From assembly GCF_023887685.1 (NCBI RefSeq), contig NZ_JAMWMR010000025.1:36850-100849 (forward strand): a stretch of DNA of 64,000 bases, written 5' to 3'. Below the pieces are notes generated by a model. That model was not told the DNA's origin. It saw only the letters and a list, made by a program, of their open reading frames with translations, and did no database searches. Of this stretch, positions 23,908-33,219 are shown piece after piece; position 1 is the first letter of the stretch, and each line of letters begins with the position of its first letter. Both the position numbers and the translations under genes were made by a program. The stretch comes from Streptomyces macrolidinus. Its GTDB lineage: Bacteria > Actinomycetota > Actinomycetes > Streptomycetales > Streptomycetaceae.

Positions 23908-24321
23908 TCAGCGGGTCGAGTCCGGTGTGTCTCCCTGCTGCCTGGCGTCCACGGCCAGATGCTCCCCGACCCTGTTCACCAGCAGCGTCATCTCGTAGGC
24001 GATCCGGCCGATGTCGGCCTCGGCGGCGCTGAGCACGCACAGACAACTGCCCAGCCCGGCAGCGGTGACGAAGAGGAGTGCGTCATCGAACTCGATCATG
24101 GTCTGGCGTACCTGACCGGCGCCGAAATGGCGTCCCGATCCCTTGGCCAGGCTGTGCAGCCCGGACGAGACCGCCGCGAGATGCTCCGCGTCCTCACGGC
24201 GCAGCCCGGTGCTCGTGCCGGTCACCAGACCGTCGTTGGACAGCACCAGTGCGTGCCGTATGTGTTCCACGCGCTCGGTCAGATCGTCCAGGAGCCAGCC
24301 GAGCCCCGTGTTCTGCGCCAT
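23908..24321 (-). CDS. Roadblock/LC7 domain protein (conservon CvnB-like)
   Basis: This 137-residue protein has the roadblock fold pattern: an amphipathic N-helix (LGWLLDDLTERVEHIRHALV), SNDGLVTGTSTGL, then GSGRHFGAGQVRQTMIEF. In Streptomyces conservons, CvnB-like roadblock proteins partner a sensor kinase, a DUF742 protein and a small GTPase. Here only a CvnD-like GTPase is nearby, across an intervening gene on the other strand; no CvnA or CvnC homologue is seen. It probably acts as a platform for, or regulator of, that GTPase. Confidence 0.85.
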   Translation of the reverse strand: MAQNTGLGWLLDDLTERVEHIRHALVLSNDGLVTGTSTGLRREDAEHLAAVSSGLHSLAKGSGRHFGAGQVRQTMIEFDDALLFVTAAGLGSCLCVLSAAEADIGRIAYEMTLLVNRVGEHLAVDARQQGDTPDSTR

Positions 24322-24415
24322 GGTGCCTTCTCCCCGTGGTGTCGCTCCCCCCGGCCGGAGGGTCCCATCAGCAAGCCTTCACCACGGTCGCCGTCCCGGC
24401 AAGCAGAATGAGGGC

Positions 24416-24844
24416 ATGGCACACAAGATGACCGACGAGGAATGGCGCGCCTTCGTCTCGCACGGCACCCGTACGGGCAAGCTCTCCACGGTCCGCGCCG
24501 ACGGCAGCCCGCACGTGGCGCCGATCTGGTTCCTGCTGGACGGAGACGATGTCGTCTTCAACACCGGGAAGGGCACGGTCAAGGGGCGGAATCTGGCCAG
24601 GGACGGCCGGGTCGCCCTGTGCGTGGACGACGACCGTCCCCCGTACGGCTTCGTCGTACTGCAGGGCCGGGCCGCGCTGTCGGAGGATCTCGACGAGGTG
24701 CGGCACTGGGCCACCCTGATCGGCGCCCGGTACATGGGCGAGGCACGGGCCGAGGAGTTCGGCACCCGCAACGGCGTTCCGGGTGAACTGCTCGTCCGGG
24801 TACGGATCGAGAAGGTGCTGGCCTATTCGGGCGTCGCGGAGTAG
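24416..24844 (+). CDS. PPOX-class F420-dependent oxidoreductase
   Basis: This 142-residue split-barrel protein has the family's N-terminal pattern (MTDEEWRAFVSHGTRTGKLS), SPHVAPIWF, and GKGTVKGRNLARDGRVALCV. It is expected to use F420 or FMN to reduce small molecules. It is divergent from the roadblock gene and its stop is four bases from the end of the converging GTPase gene. A short GAGGG site lies just before ATG 24416. Confidence 0.85.
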   Translation: MAHKMTDEEWRAFVSHGTRTGKLSTVRADGSPHVAPIWFLLDGDDVVFNTGKGTVKGRNLARDGRVALCVDDDRPPYGFVVLQGRAALSEDLDEVRHWATLIGARYMGEARAEEFGTRNGVPGELLVRVRIEKVLAYSGVAE

Positions 24845-24848
24845 CGCG

Positions 24849-25487
24849 TCAGCTCACGGAGTCCAGCAACCGGGCGGTGTGCACGCGCCCGGCGTACTCG
24901 ACGAGGCGGATCAGCACGTCCTTCCCGGATTCCCGGTCCCGGGCGTCGCACAGCACCACGGGCGTGCCGTGGTCGAGGTCGAGGGCGCGCGACACGTCGT
25001 CGGCGTCGTAGGTGCGGGCTCCCGCAAAGCAGTTGACGGCCACCAGGAACGGGATGCGGCGGCGCTCGAAGTAGTCCACGGCGGGGAAGCAGCCTTCCAG
25101 GCGCCGGGTGTCCGCGAGGACGACGGCTCCCAGGGCGCCCTGGGAGAGTTCGTCCCACAGGAACCAGAAGCGGTCCTGGCCCGGCGTGCCGAAGAGATAG
25201 AGCGAGAGCCCGGAGCGGATGGTGATGCGTCCGAAGTCCATGGCGACGGTCGTGGTGGCCTTGTGGTCCACTCCGTCGGTGTCGTCCACGAACTGGCCCG
25301 CCCGGGTCAGCAGTTCCTCGGTACGCAGGGGCCTGATGTCGCTGACCGCGCCCACCAGGGTGGTCTTGCCCACGCCGAATCCGCCGGCGATCAGTATCTT
25401 CAACGCCAGGTCGGTCGTCTCGCCCTCCGTCCTCTCTGCCTGGGCCGTCTCGCCGTCGGGCGGCTCGTCGGAGTGCTCGGAGACCAT
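24849..25487 (-). CDS. CvnD-like small GTP-binding protein
   Basis: This 212-residue Ras-like protein has the signature of Streptomyces conservon GTPases: P-loop GGFGVGKTT near residue 37, switch residues ATTTVAMDFG, a G3 reading LFGTPGQDRFWFLWDEL, and the variant G4 region VNCFAG instead of NKxD. After an acidic N-tail of about 27 residues the core is standard. Together with the roadblock gene at 23.9 kb it forms a reduced conservon, split by the F420-dependent oxidoreductase on the opposite strand. Confidence 0.88.
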   Translation of the reverse strand: MVSEHSDEPPDGETAQAERTEGETTDLALKILIAGGFGVGKTTLVGAVSDIRPLRTEELLTRAGQFVDDTDGVDHKATTTVAMDFGRITIRSGLSLYLFGTPGQDRFWFLWDELSQGALGAVVLADTRRLEGCFPAVDYFERRRIPFLVAVNCFAGARTYDADDVSRALDLDHGTPVVLCDARDRESGKDVLIRLVEYAGRVHTARLLDSVS

Positions 25488-25703
25488 CGATCACTTCTCT
25501 CGGGAGTGCCGACCACGGTCGACGCCTGCACATCTGTACGGAGTCAGCATCATGTCAACTGCGCTGTCATCTCAATGAGTTGAGCGGCATATCGGCCAAG
25601 ATGCGGGCCGAGAAGTGGCGGGATCCGGCGCGAGCGAGCCAGGGAACGATCGCACCCTGCTCGAATGCGCGTACCGACACACCCTTCGCCCGAGTAAGGA
25701 ATC

Positions 25704-26312
25704 ATGCGAAGCATGAGCAACGACCACACACAAGTACAGGAGTTCTTCACCGCGCGCGCGGCCGACTGGGACACGCGGTTCCCCGACGACGGTCCGGCGT
25801 ACGGCTCGGCGATCGCCGCGCTCGGGCTACGCGCGGGGGACCGTGTGCTCGACGCGGGATGCGGTACGGGCCGGGCCCTCCCGCCGCTGCGCGCGGCCGT
25901 GGGGCCCTCGGGGGTGGTTCTGGGGGCCGATCTGACCCCGGCGATGCTGGCAGCCGCCGTACAGGCGGGACGGAACCGTGACGGGCACCTGCTGCTCGCC
26001 GACGTGGCCGGGCTTCCCTTGCGTACGGAGTCCCTCGACGCGGTGTTCGGAGCGGGGCTGATCGCCCATCTGCCCCATCCTGCCGAGAATCTGCGGGAGT
26101 TGGCGCGCGTGGTGCGGCCCGGGGGTCTGCTGGCGCTCTTCCACCCGATCGGCCGGGCGGCGCTCGCGGCCCGCCAGGGGCGGCAGATCACCCCTGACGA
26201 CCTGCGCGCCGAATCCAATCTCCGCCCTCTGCTGGCGGGTTCCGGGTGGCGCATGACGTCGTACGTCGACGAGGACGCCCGCTTCCTCGCGCTGGCCGTC
26301 CGCGAGGGCTGA
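25704..26312 (+). CDS. Class I SAM-dependent methyltransferase
   Basis: This 202-residue protein has Rossmann motif I VLDAGCGTGRALPPL (about residue 49), an acidic ADLTP loop, and LARVVRPGGLLALFHP as motif III/IV. It is of the UbiE-like small-molecule type. AAGGA precedes ATG 25704. The stop lies two bases from the end of the convergent MpaB-like gene. The substrate is unknown. Confidence 0.88.
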   Translation: MRSMSNDHTQVQEFFTARAADWDTRFPDDGPAYGSAIAALGLRAGDRVLDAGCGTGRALPPLRAAVGPSGVVLGADLTPAMLAAAVQAGRNRDGHLLLADVAGLPLRTESLDAVFGAGLIAHLPHPAENLRELARVVRPGGLLALFHPIGRAALAARQGRQITPDDLRAESNLRPLLAGSGWRMTSYVDEDARFLALAVREG

Positions 26313-26314
26313 AC

Positions 26315-27220
26315 TCACTCGGCGGCGGAGACCGGCGCCGTCCTCGCCCGGTGCACAGGGCAGCCCTTCACTCCGGGGACCGGACGCGTGCCCAGGTCGG
26401 TGATGCGATAGCCGTTCGGATAGCTCCGGATCTCCCAGTTCTGCCGTGCGAAGTGCGGGGCACGGCGCGGCGGCATGAGGCGTACGAGGCGGCCACGCGC
26501 GCGTACCGCACGGCGCACCCACGCGCGCGTGGCATCGCTCGGCCGCTCGTACTGGAATGCCTTCAGCAGCGGGTCGTCGAGCAGGGAGAGTGTGGTGAGC
26601 TTCAGGAGGGGGGCGAGCGGGCGCGGATACCAGGAGGCCATCAGGTTCAGGGTCGCGTCGGCCACGCGGCGGCCGTCGGGGTCCCACGCGAAGTGGCTCT
26701 TCTCGTAGGCATCGAGGCAGGCCTCGAACTCCTCGTACGTCCCGGGGATGTCCTTGATGCCCATGTGCCGCCCCAACGTGCGGTAGTGCACGGCGGAGGC
26801 GATGGTCTCGTGCCGCGACAGTTCGCGCCATCCATAGGCGTCGATCCACCGCTTGGGCACGACGACGAAGGTGCAGAGCACGTACCTCATGTCGTCGTTG
26901 CTGATGTCGTAGCTGCGGTGCATCTGGTTGATACGGCGGATCGCGGTGCGGCCCTCGTCGCTGGCGAAGCCGTGCTCGACGACCGTGTCCAGGAGAATCG
27001 CGGTGTCGTCGTAGCGTCGCTGCGTACGGTCCGTGAGTTCGGCGGTCTCGGCGAGCAGCCGGCCGATGGACGGGACGGCGTACGTGCGGTAGAGGGCCAG
27101 TTCCAAGGCGCGGGTGTGGTCCCAGGGGAACTCGTAGGCGCTGCTGAGCCGGTAGATCTCCGAGGCGTCCCGCTCGGGATCCATACGCAGCATCTGCTCG
27201 AGCCGCTCGAAGCGTTTCAC
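26315..27220 (-). CDS. MpaB/DUF2236-family oxygenase-like protein
   Basis: This 301-residue protein has helical DUF2236 features: an RRINQMHRSYDISNDDMRYV helix, then TFVVVPKRWIDAYGWRELSR, and a conserved histidine helix. Members such as fungal MpaB and bacterial latex-clearing proteins are haem-dependent oxygenases or peroxidases. GTG 27220, preceded by AAGGGGG, is the most natural start. Nothing nearby points to a substrate. Confidence 0.8.
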   Translation of the reverse strand: MKRFERLEQMLRMDPERDASEIYRLSSAYEFPWDHTRALELALYRTYAVPSIGRLLAETAELTDRTQRRYDDTAILLDTVVEHGFASDEGRTAIRRINQMHRSYDISNDDMRYVLCTFVVVPKRWIDAYGWRELSRHETIASAVHYRTLGRHMGIKDIPGTYEEFEACLDAYEKSHFAWDPDGRRVADATLNLMASWYPRPLAPLLKLTTLSLLDDPLLKAFQYERPSDATRAWVRRAVRARGRLVRLMPPRRAPHFARQNWEIRSYPNGYRITDLGTRPVPGVKGCPVHRARTAPVSAAE

Positions 27221-27455
27221 CGTCCGGTCCCCCTTCTGCACCTCCGGAGATCCCACTCTACGGGGCACGGCGAGTCGCCAAGTGCGGTCGCGCGCACGCC
27301 TGTCGACACGCACGCTGCCCGACATCGCGCCCGGGCCGGTCGTTTCGCCCCGGTTCTCCCTTGTCTCCGCAGCTCTTCAGGGGGTCCGGGGTCGTGACAA
27401 CCGATTCGGGGGCGCATTAGGGTGCGCCGACGGACGAACCGATGGGGAGGGTGAC

Positions 27456-28298
27456 ATGGTCGGGACGGGTGATGACGCCGTCGCCGTCGGGGACGACGCG
27501 CTGTATCTGCTGACCGCGGTGCTGTTGACACCCGCGCAGTTCCCGAGCGTGCTGGGCGACGACTATCCGGAGGCCTGCGCGGCGCTCGGTCTCCCTCCTG
27601 TGGCCGAGGGCTATGGCCTCGTGCTCGGTCAGGACGGCGACGGTGCGCGCTGGACGGTGGCCACCGACGATGTCTCCCTGGTCGCCGTGGCGATCGCGTC
27701 CTGGGACTGCGGGATGGAGCACGACCTGTCGCCCGCCGAGCGCACGGTCGTCGCCACGCTGCCGGGGTGGCCGCTGGCCGTCGCCGTCGCCGCGCCCGGT
27801 GTGCCCGCCCCGCACGATCCCGCGCCCGAACTCACCGAGCACGCGCTGCTGGCCCCGCCCGACACTCAGACCTGGGGTCCCGCGCAACGGCGCCTGGGAG
27901 CGGACGAGATCGCGCTGCAGTGGGCCCAGTGGCGTGAGCAGATCGACGATGCCGACTTCGCGCCCGCGGGCAGCGGGGCGTCGGCCGGAACAGCCGCACG
28001 ACCCGCGGCGGGTGAGGGCACGAGCCCGCCTCGCGGCGGCGTTCGTCGGGTCCTCGCGGAGGCGCGGGCGTATGTGGACACGCCCCCACCGCCCGGCCGG
28101 GTCCGCTCCTCCTTCGCGCCCGGTGAGGCGCGCACCCTGCGCGCCGACGGGCCTGGCTGGTCCATGGTGGCCAGGACCGACGACATCGCGTTCGTCCTGC
28201 TGGACGAGAAGCCCGGCGAGGTGCTGCCGGTGGGGCGGGGCCCGGAGTTGCCCGGACTCCTCGAGGCGCTCGACAGGATGGCGGTGCGCCCGGCGTGA
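27456..28298 (+). CDS. Hypothetical Streptomyces protein
   Basis: This 280-residue soluble acidic protein begins after GGGGAGGG at ATG 27456. Residues 10-150 form an ordered-looking domain (DALYLLTAVLLTPAQFPSVL; SWDCGMEHDLSPAERTVVAT), then comes a Pro/Ala-rich linker (about 175-215), then a small C-terminal domain ending near EALDRMAVRPA. I recognise no catalytic motif. Codon bias supports a real gene; the function is unknown. Confidence 0.75.
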   Translation: MVGTGDDAVAVGDDALYLLTAVLLTPAQFPSVLGDDYPEACAALGLPPVAEGYGLVLGQDGDGARWTVATDDVSLVAVAIASWDCGMEHDLSPAERTVVATLPGWPLAVAVAAPGVPAPHDPAPELTEHALLAPPDTQTWGPAQRRLGADEIALQWAQWREQIDDADFAPAGSGASAGTAARPAAGEGTSPPRGGVRRVLAEARAYVDTPPPPGRVRSSFAPGEARTLRADGPGWSMVARTDDIAFVLLDEKPGEVLPVGRGPELPGLLEALDRMAVRPA

Positions 28299-28366
28299 CG
28301 CCGTGAAGGCGCGCCCGCCCGCGAGGCAGGGACACACCGGAGCACAGGCCGGAGGGCGCCCCTCCC

Positions 28367-28549
28367 TCAGCGGCCGAGTTCCTTGCGCGTCACCCGACGC
28401 AGTCTGCGCCGCTGCGAGGGGTCCAGCGTGAGGTACGCGGCGGTCGGGACTCCCAGCACGATCAGGAGGACAGCCCACCAGGGCAGCCAGATCCACAGGA
28501 TGAGCCCGACCACCACGCCCCCGGTGGCGATCTTCGCGTTCTTCGACAT
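28367..28549 (-). CDS. Small membrane protein
   Basis: This 60-residue protein has a hydrophobic stretch from residue 8 to about 42, rich in Trp (LILWIWLPWWAVLLIVLG), which would span the membrane once or as a hairpin, and a basic C-tail (SQRRRLRRVTRKELGR). AAGGAGG sits ideally before ATG 28549. The function is unknown. Confidence 0.8.
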   Translation of the reverse strand: MSKNAKIATGGVVVGLILWIWLPWWAVLLIVLGVPTAAYLTLDPSQRRRLRRVTRKELGR

Positions 28550-28686
28550 GTGTCGCCTCCTTCACGGCCAGTGCCGCTCTCTGTGGTGAGAACGGGTGCG
28601 CGCCGCGCGCGGTTCCGGGCCGTGACCCTGATACGACCCTGAGACCGGATCCTGATACCGCTCAGGATTCCCGGCATCCCGCGCGG

Positions 28687-28716
28687 CGGCCGGCCGGTCT
28701 CTCGGCCGGCCGGCCG
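28687..28716 (-). terminator. xylA terminator hairpin
   Basis: CGGCCGGCCGG (28687-28697) pairs perfectly with CCGGCCGGCCG (28706-28716) across an 8-base loop. It lies 22 bases past the xylA stop on the minus strand. No T-tract is present, as is usual in this GC-rich background. Confidence 0.6.
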
Positions 28717-28738
28717 GTCGGGAAGGCTCCGGCAGCGA

Positions 28739-29905
28739 TCAGCCGCGAGCGCCCAGCAGGTGGTCCATGGCCAACTGGTCCAGGCGTTCGAAGGCCATCC
28801 CGCGCGCGGCGGCAGCGTCCACGTCGAAGTCCTCGAAGGCACCGCGGTCCGCGAGCAGAGCCTGGAGTCCGTCCGCGGCGGTCGGCTGCGCCAACTCGTC
28901 CAGGCGGGAGGCACGCAGCGCCTCCCGGACCTCGGGGTCCGCCCGGAACGCGGCCGAACGCTCCTTCAGGATGAGGTAGTTGCGCATGCAGCCCGCGGCC
29001 GACGCCCACACGCCGTCGAGGTCCTCGGTCCGCGGCGGCTTGAAGTCGAAGTGGCGCGGTCCGCTGTAACCGGCGCTCTCCAGGAGGTCGACCAGCCAGA
29101 ACGCGGCGCGCAGATCGCCCGCTCCGAAGCGCAGGTCCTGGTCGTACTTGATGCCGGACTGGCCGTTGAGGTCGATGTGGAAGAGCTTGCCCGCCCACAG
29201 GGCCTGGGCGATGCCGTGCGGGAAGTTCAGCCCGGCCATCTGCTCGTGCCCGACCTCGGGGTTGACGCCGTACAGCTCCGGGCGCTCCAGGCGCTCGATG
29301 AAGGCCAGGGCGTGGCCGACCGTGGGCAGCAGGATGTCACCGCGCGGCTCGTTCGGCTTGGGCTCGATGGCGAAGCGCAGGTCGTAGCCCTGGGAGGTGA
29401 CGTACTCGCCGAGGAGGTCGAAGGCCTCCTTCATACGGTCGAGGGCGACGCGCACGTCCTTGGCTGCGCCGGACTCGGCGCCTTCCCGACCGCCCCACGC
29501 GACATACGTCGTCGCGCCCAGTTCCACCGCCAGGTCGATGTTGCGGATGGTCTTGCGCAGGGCGTAGCGACGCACGTCCCGGTCGTTGGCGGTGAACGCG
29601 CCGTCCTTGAAGACGGGGTGCGTGAACAGGTTGGTGGTGGCCATCGGCACGGTCATCCCGGCCGTTTCGAGGGCCTGCCGGAAGCGCTTGACGTGCGCCT
29701 CGCGCTCGCTGTCCGAGGAGCCGAAGGGGATCAGGTCGTCGTCGTGGAAGGTCACGCCGTAGGCGCCGAGTTCGGCGAGTCGCTGCACCGTCTCGACGGG
29801 GTCCAGGGCGCCGCGCGTGGCGTCGCCGAAGGGGTCCTTGCCCTGCCAGCCGACGGTCCACAGACCGAAGGTGAACTTGTCCTCGGGGGTGGGCTGATAG
29901 CTCAT
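28739..29905 (-). CDS. xylA: Xylose isomerase
   Basis: This 388-residue enzyme converts D-xylose to D-xylulose (and glucose to fructose) in the cytoplasm. It is the class I, Streptomyces-type isomerase: MSYQPTPEDKFTFGLWTVGW start, catalytic FHDDDLIPFG, metal-ligand region FAIEPKPNEPRGD, EVGHEQMAGLNFPHGIAQAL, and LFHIDLNGQSGIKYDQDLRF. Length matches the family. It is divergent from xylB-xylR and controlled from the shared 199-base region; a hairpin follows the stop. Confidence 0.98.
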   Translation of the reverse strand: MSYQPTPEDKFTFGLWTVGWQGKDPFGDATRGALDPVETVQRLAELGAYGVTFHDDDLIPFGSSDSEREAHVKRFRQALETAGMTVPMATTNLFTHPVFKDGAFTANDRDVRRYALRKTIRNIDLAVELGATTYVAWGGREGAESGAAKDVRVALDRMKEAFDLLGEYVTSQGYDLRFAIEPKPNEPRGDILLPTVGHALAFIERLERPELYGVNPEVGHEQMAGLNFPHGIAQALWAGKLFHIDLNGQSGIKYDQDLRFGAGDLRAAFWLVDLLESAGYSGPRHFDFKPPRTEDLDGVWASAAGCMRNYLILKERSAAFRADPEVREALRASRLDELAQPTAADGLQALLADRGAFEDFDVDAAAARGMAFERLDQLAMDHLLGARG

Positions 29906-29928
29906 GTCGTGGCTCCTTGCTCGCTGAA

Positions 29929-29956
29929 GACTATTTCGTCATGGCGCTTAACAAAT
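29929..29956 (-). promoter_or_regulatory. Probable xylA promoter with overlapping repressor site
   Basis: Read on the minus strand, a -35-like TTTGTT (29956-29951) is separated by 16 bases from a -10-like TAGTCT (29934-29929), about 24 bases before the xylA start. The surrounding CTTAACAAATTAG is an AT-rich island of the kind bound by ROK xylose repressors and lies in the gap shared with xylB, so XylR is the expected repressor. Element assignment is by eye. Confidence 0.5.
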
Positions 29957-30104
29957 TAGTATGCGGGGGCATCTCTGGGAAGAGACGCCGTGTCCCGTCC
30001 GGAGAGTTCGTACGGTGACGAGGGCGCGCGCCGGGCCGAGGCGGCCCGGTGACACGCGCGCCGACACGCCAGAGTCCCGCGAGCCGCGGAAGAGGGAGAG
30101 CCGG

Positions 30105-31550
30105 ATGTCAACAGCCGAGGGTCCGCTCGTCGTCGGGGTGGATTCGTCCACCCAGTCCACCAAGGCCCTGGTCGTCGACGTGGCGACCGGCGAGGTGGTG
30201 GCGAGTGGTCAGGCGCCGCACACCGTCACGTCGGGCGCAGGCCGTGAGAGCGATCCGCGTCAGTGGTGGGACGCCCTGTGCGATGCCCTGCGCCAGTGCG
30301 GCGAGGCGGCGCACGAGGCCGCCGCGGTGTCGATCGGCGGCCAGCAGCACGGCCTGGTCACCCTGGACGCGCAGGGCGAGCCGGTGCGTCCGGCCCTGCT
30401 GTGGAACGACGTGCGGTCGGCGCCGCATGCGCGCCGCCTGGTGGACCAGCTCGGCGGCCCCACGGCCTGGGCGGAACGCACCGGGAGTGTGCCCGGCGCC
30501 TCGTTCACGGTGACGAAGTGGGCCTGGCTGACGGAGAACGAACCGGAGGCCGTCCGGGCGACCGCCGCCGTACGGCTGCCTCACGACTACCTGACCGAGC
30601 GTCTGACGGGGCAGGGCACGACCGACCGCGGCGATGTCTCCGGCACCGGCTGGTGGGCTTCGGCGACGGAGGCGTACGACGAGGAGATCCTCGCGCGCGT
30701 GGGCCTCGACCCGGCCCTGCTGCCGCGCGTGGTCCGGCCCGGAGAGGTGGCCGGCACCGTGCGCGACACCCATGACCTGCCCTTCTCCAAGGGCACCCTG
30801 GTCGCGCCGGGTACCGGCGACAACGCTGCCGCCGCGCTCGGCCTCGGACTGCGGCCCGGCACCCCGGTGTTGAGCCTCGGCACCTCCGGCACGGTGTACG
30901 CGGTCGCGAAGCGGCGCCCGGCCGATCCGACGGGAACCGTGGCGGGCTTCGCGGACGCCCACGGCGACTGGCTGCCCCTGGCCTGCACCCTGAACTGCAC
31001 GCTCGCCGTCGACCGGATCGCCGCGCTGCTGGGTCTCGACCGCGAGGCCGTCGAGCCGGGCTCGGGCGTGACACTGCTCCCCTACCTCGACGGCGAGCGC
31101 ACCCCCGCCCTCCCGCACGCCTCGGGACTGCTGCACGGGCTGCGGCACGACACGACGGCGGGGCAACTGCTGCAATCCGCGTACGACGGGGCGGTGCACG
31201 CGCTGCTGGGCGCACTGGATCTGGTGCTCGAAGCGGACGCGGACCGCAGTGCTCCGCTGCTGCTCATCGGCGGTGGCGCGCGGGGCAGGGCCTGGCAGGA
31301 GACCGTACGTCGGCTGTCGGGACGTCCTGTCCAGGTGCCGGTGGCCAAGGAACTGGTCGCGCTGGGGGCCGCCGCGCAGGCCGCCGGACTGCTGACGGGC
31401 GAGGACCCGGCGGCCGTCGCCCGACGCTGGGGCACCGCCCGCGGACCGGTCCTGGAGGCCGTGGAGCGGGACGAGGCGACGCTCGCGCGGATCACCGGGG
31501 TACTCTCCGATGCGGCGCCGCTGCTGGAGCGGGAGCCGGACCGGCGCTGA
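30105..31550 (+). CDS. xylB: Xylulokinase
   Basis: This 481-residue FGGY-family kinase phosphorylates D-xylulose to xylulose 5-phosphate, feeding the pentose phosphate pathway. It has an N-terminal phosphate loop GVDSSTQSTKALVVDV, IGGQQHGLVTLD, LPHDYLTERLTG, the LGTSGTVYAV segment and the C-terminal GGGARGRAWQETVRRLSG adenosine loop. GAGGGAGA precedes ATG 30105. It is divergent from xylA, with xylR 28 bases downstream in the same transcript. Confidence 0.95.
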   Translation: MSTAEGPLVVGVDSSTQSTKALVVDVATGEVVASGQAPHTVTSGAGRESDPRQWWDALCDALRQCGEAAHEAAAVSIGGQQHGLVTLDAQGEPVRPALLWNDVRSAPHARRLVDQLGGPTAWAERTGSVPGASFTVTKWAWLTENEPEAVRATAAVRLPHDYLTERLTGQGTTDRGDVSGTGWWASATEAYDEEILARVGLDPALLPRVVRPGEVAGTVRDTHDLPFSKGTLVAPGTGDNAAAALGLGLRPGTPVLSLGTSGTVYAVAKRRPADPTGTVAGFADAHGDWLPLACTLNCTLAVDRIAALLGLDREAVEPGSGVTLLPYLDGERTPALPHASGLLHGLRHDTTAGQLLQSAYDGAVHALLGALDLVLEADADRSAPLLLIGGGARGRAWQETVRRLSGRPVQVPVAKELVALGAAAQAAGLLTGEDPAAVARRWGTARGPVLEAVERDEATLARITGVLSDAAPLLEREPDRR

Positions 31551-31578
31551 CGAGTCGCCGACGAGACCCGGGGGAGGC

Positions 31579-32787
31579 ATGCCCGCACCACTGCACGAAG
31601 CCCATCCGTCGAGCCCCGGCCGTCGACTGCCCGACACCCAGCAGGGCATGCGCCGCCGCAATCTCGCGCGGGTGATGCACACAGTCAACGCCGAGGGTCC
31701 GCTGTCGCGTGCCGCGGTCGCCTCACAGATCGGGCTGACCCGGGCGGCCGTCTCCACGCTGGTGGACGAACTGATCCGCTCGGGGCTGCTCGAGGAGCTG
31801 GGACCGGAACGTCCCGGCCGGGTGGGGCGCCCCGGATCCGCCCTGGCCGTCAGCGGGCGTGGCCCGGCCGGGATCGGCGCGGAGATCGGCGTCGACCATC
31901 TCGCGGTGTGCGCGGTCGATCTGCGCGGTGCGGTACGGGCTCGGGCGGTGCGGCACGGCACGAACCGTCGGCGCCCACCGCAGCCGGTGGTCGCCGAACT
32001 GAGCGCCCTGGTGGAGCAGGTGGTCGCGAAGGCGGAGTCGGAGGGGCTGTGGCCGGCGGGCCTCGCCGTCGCGGTGCCCGGTCTGGTGGCGCGTGACGCG
32101 CGCACCGTGGTCCGCGCCCCCAACCTCGACTGGCACGACATCGACCTCGGCGCGCTCCTGCCCGCCGAGCTTGCCCTGACCGTGGACAACGAGGCCAACT
32201 TCGGTTCGCTCGCGGAACTCTGGCTGAGGGACGACACGCCGCTCGACTTCCTGCATGTCTCGGCCGAGATCGGCATCGGCGGCGCGGTGGTCGTGGACGG
32301 GTGCCTGCTGCGCGGGACACGCGGTTTCGCGGGCGAGTTGGGGCATGTGCCGGTACGCCCGGAAGGTCCCGCCTGCGCGTGCGGCGGGCGCGGTTGTCTG
32401 GAGCAGTACGCGGGCGAGGAGGCGGTGTTGCGTGCTGCCGGGCTGACGCCGGGTGTGGATCGCGTCGACGTGCTGGCCGGGCGTGCCGCGCAAGGGGACG
32501 AGGAGGTTCGTCGGGCCTTGCGTGACGCCGGGACCGCGCTCGGGATCGCGTTGACCGGGGCGGTGAACCTGCTGGATCCGCAGGCCGTGGTGCTCGGCGG
32601 CGCGCTGGCCTCACTCGCTCCCTGGCTCCTGCCGTCGCTGGAGCGGGAGTTGGAGCAGAGGTCCGCCGGGCGGGCCTGCGCCGTGCGGGTCTCCCGGCTG
32701 GGACCCGAGGGCCCCCTGCTGGGTGCCGCGCACTCAGTGGTACGGGCGGTGCTCGACGATCCCGCGGCCGTGGGGACTCGGGCGTAG
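31579..32787 (+). CDS. xylR: ROK-family xylose repressor
   Basis: This 402-residue protein has an N-terminal winged helix (LSRAAVASQIGLTRAAVSTL, about residues 40-59) followed by a ROK sugar-binding domain with the zinc-binding CACGGRGCLEQYAG sequence and EIGIGGAVVVDG. By family and position it should repress xylA and xylB and release DNA on binding xylose. GGGGGAGG precedes ATG 31579. It is co-directional with xylB. Confidence 0.93.
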   Translation: MPAPLHEAHPSSPGRRLPDTQQGMRRRNLARVMHTVNAEGPLSRAAVASQIGLTRAAVSTLVDELIRSGLLEELGPERPGRVGRPGSALAVSGRGPAGIGAEIGVDHLAVCAVDLRGAVRARAVRHGTNRRRPPQPVVAELSALVEQVVAKAESEGLWPAGLAVAVPGLVARDARTVVRAPNLDWHDIDLGALLPAELALTVDNEANFGSLAELWLRDDTPLDFLHVSAEIGIGGAVVVDGCLLRGTRGFAGELGHVPVRPEGPACACGGRGCLEQYAGEEAVLRAAGLTPGVDRVDVLAGRAAQGDEEVRRALRDAGTALGIALTGAVNLLDPQAVVLGGALASLAPWLLPSLERELEQRSAGRACAVRVSRLGPEGPLLGAAHSVVRAVLDDPAAVGTRA

Positions 32788-33219
32788 GGCCTGTCCCACG
32801 TCGCCCGTCCGCCTGCGCCACGAGGCCCGGCGATCCTTGGCGGACCGCCCGGCGTGTTCAGGGCCGCTTCCCTCGCAGGAGTGAGGGGGTTGTCCACATT
32901 CCCGCCGTCGTCCACCGAAGACACCGGGCTCTTCCTGCCCGATCGCCGAGCGCCGTACCGTGATGCACACGAGGTCGCAGCCACGGGGGCTGTGTGCCGG
33001 TCGCTTCGGGGGGTCACATGGCGAACGCGACACCAACTGCACCTGCGTGGCCAAGCTCCGCAAGGAATGGCTTCCGACGCGCGAGACTCACCGCGGACAC
33101 ACGCCCGGCTGCGCGACGCAGCGGCAACGCCGAGGCGTTGAGCACACGTACAACGCGCTGGACACAGGAAGAACACGGCAGAACGATCCCGGCACGTCTC
33201 CACGGAAGGCACTGTCTGC
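32788..33219. other. 432-base intergenic region
   Basis: No family-like or codon-biased frame is visible between xylR and the amidase gene. Short open frames exist but show mixed third positions. It presumably contains the xylR 3' end and the amidase promoter; no clear hairpin was identified. Confidence 0.5.

Noticed and set aside
32788..33219. Possible small gene between xylR and the amidase (a frame containing CTCVAKLRKEW)
   Set aside because: Third-position bias is inconsistent, no ribosome site is present, and no family was recognised.
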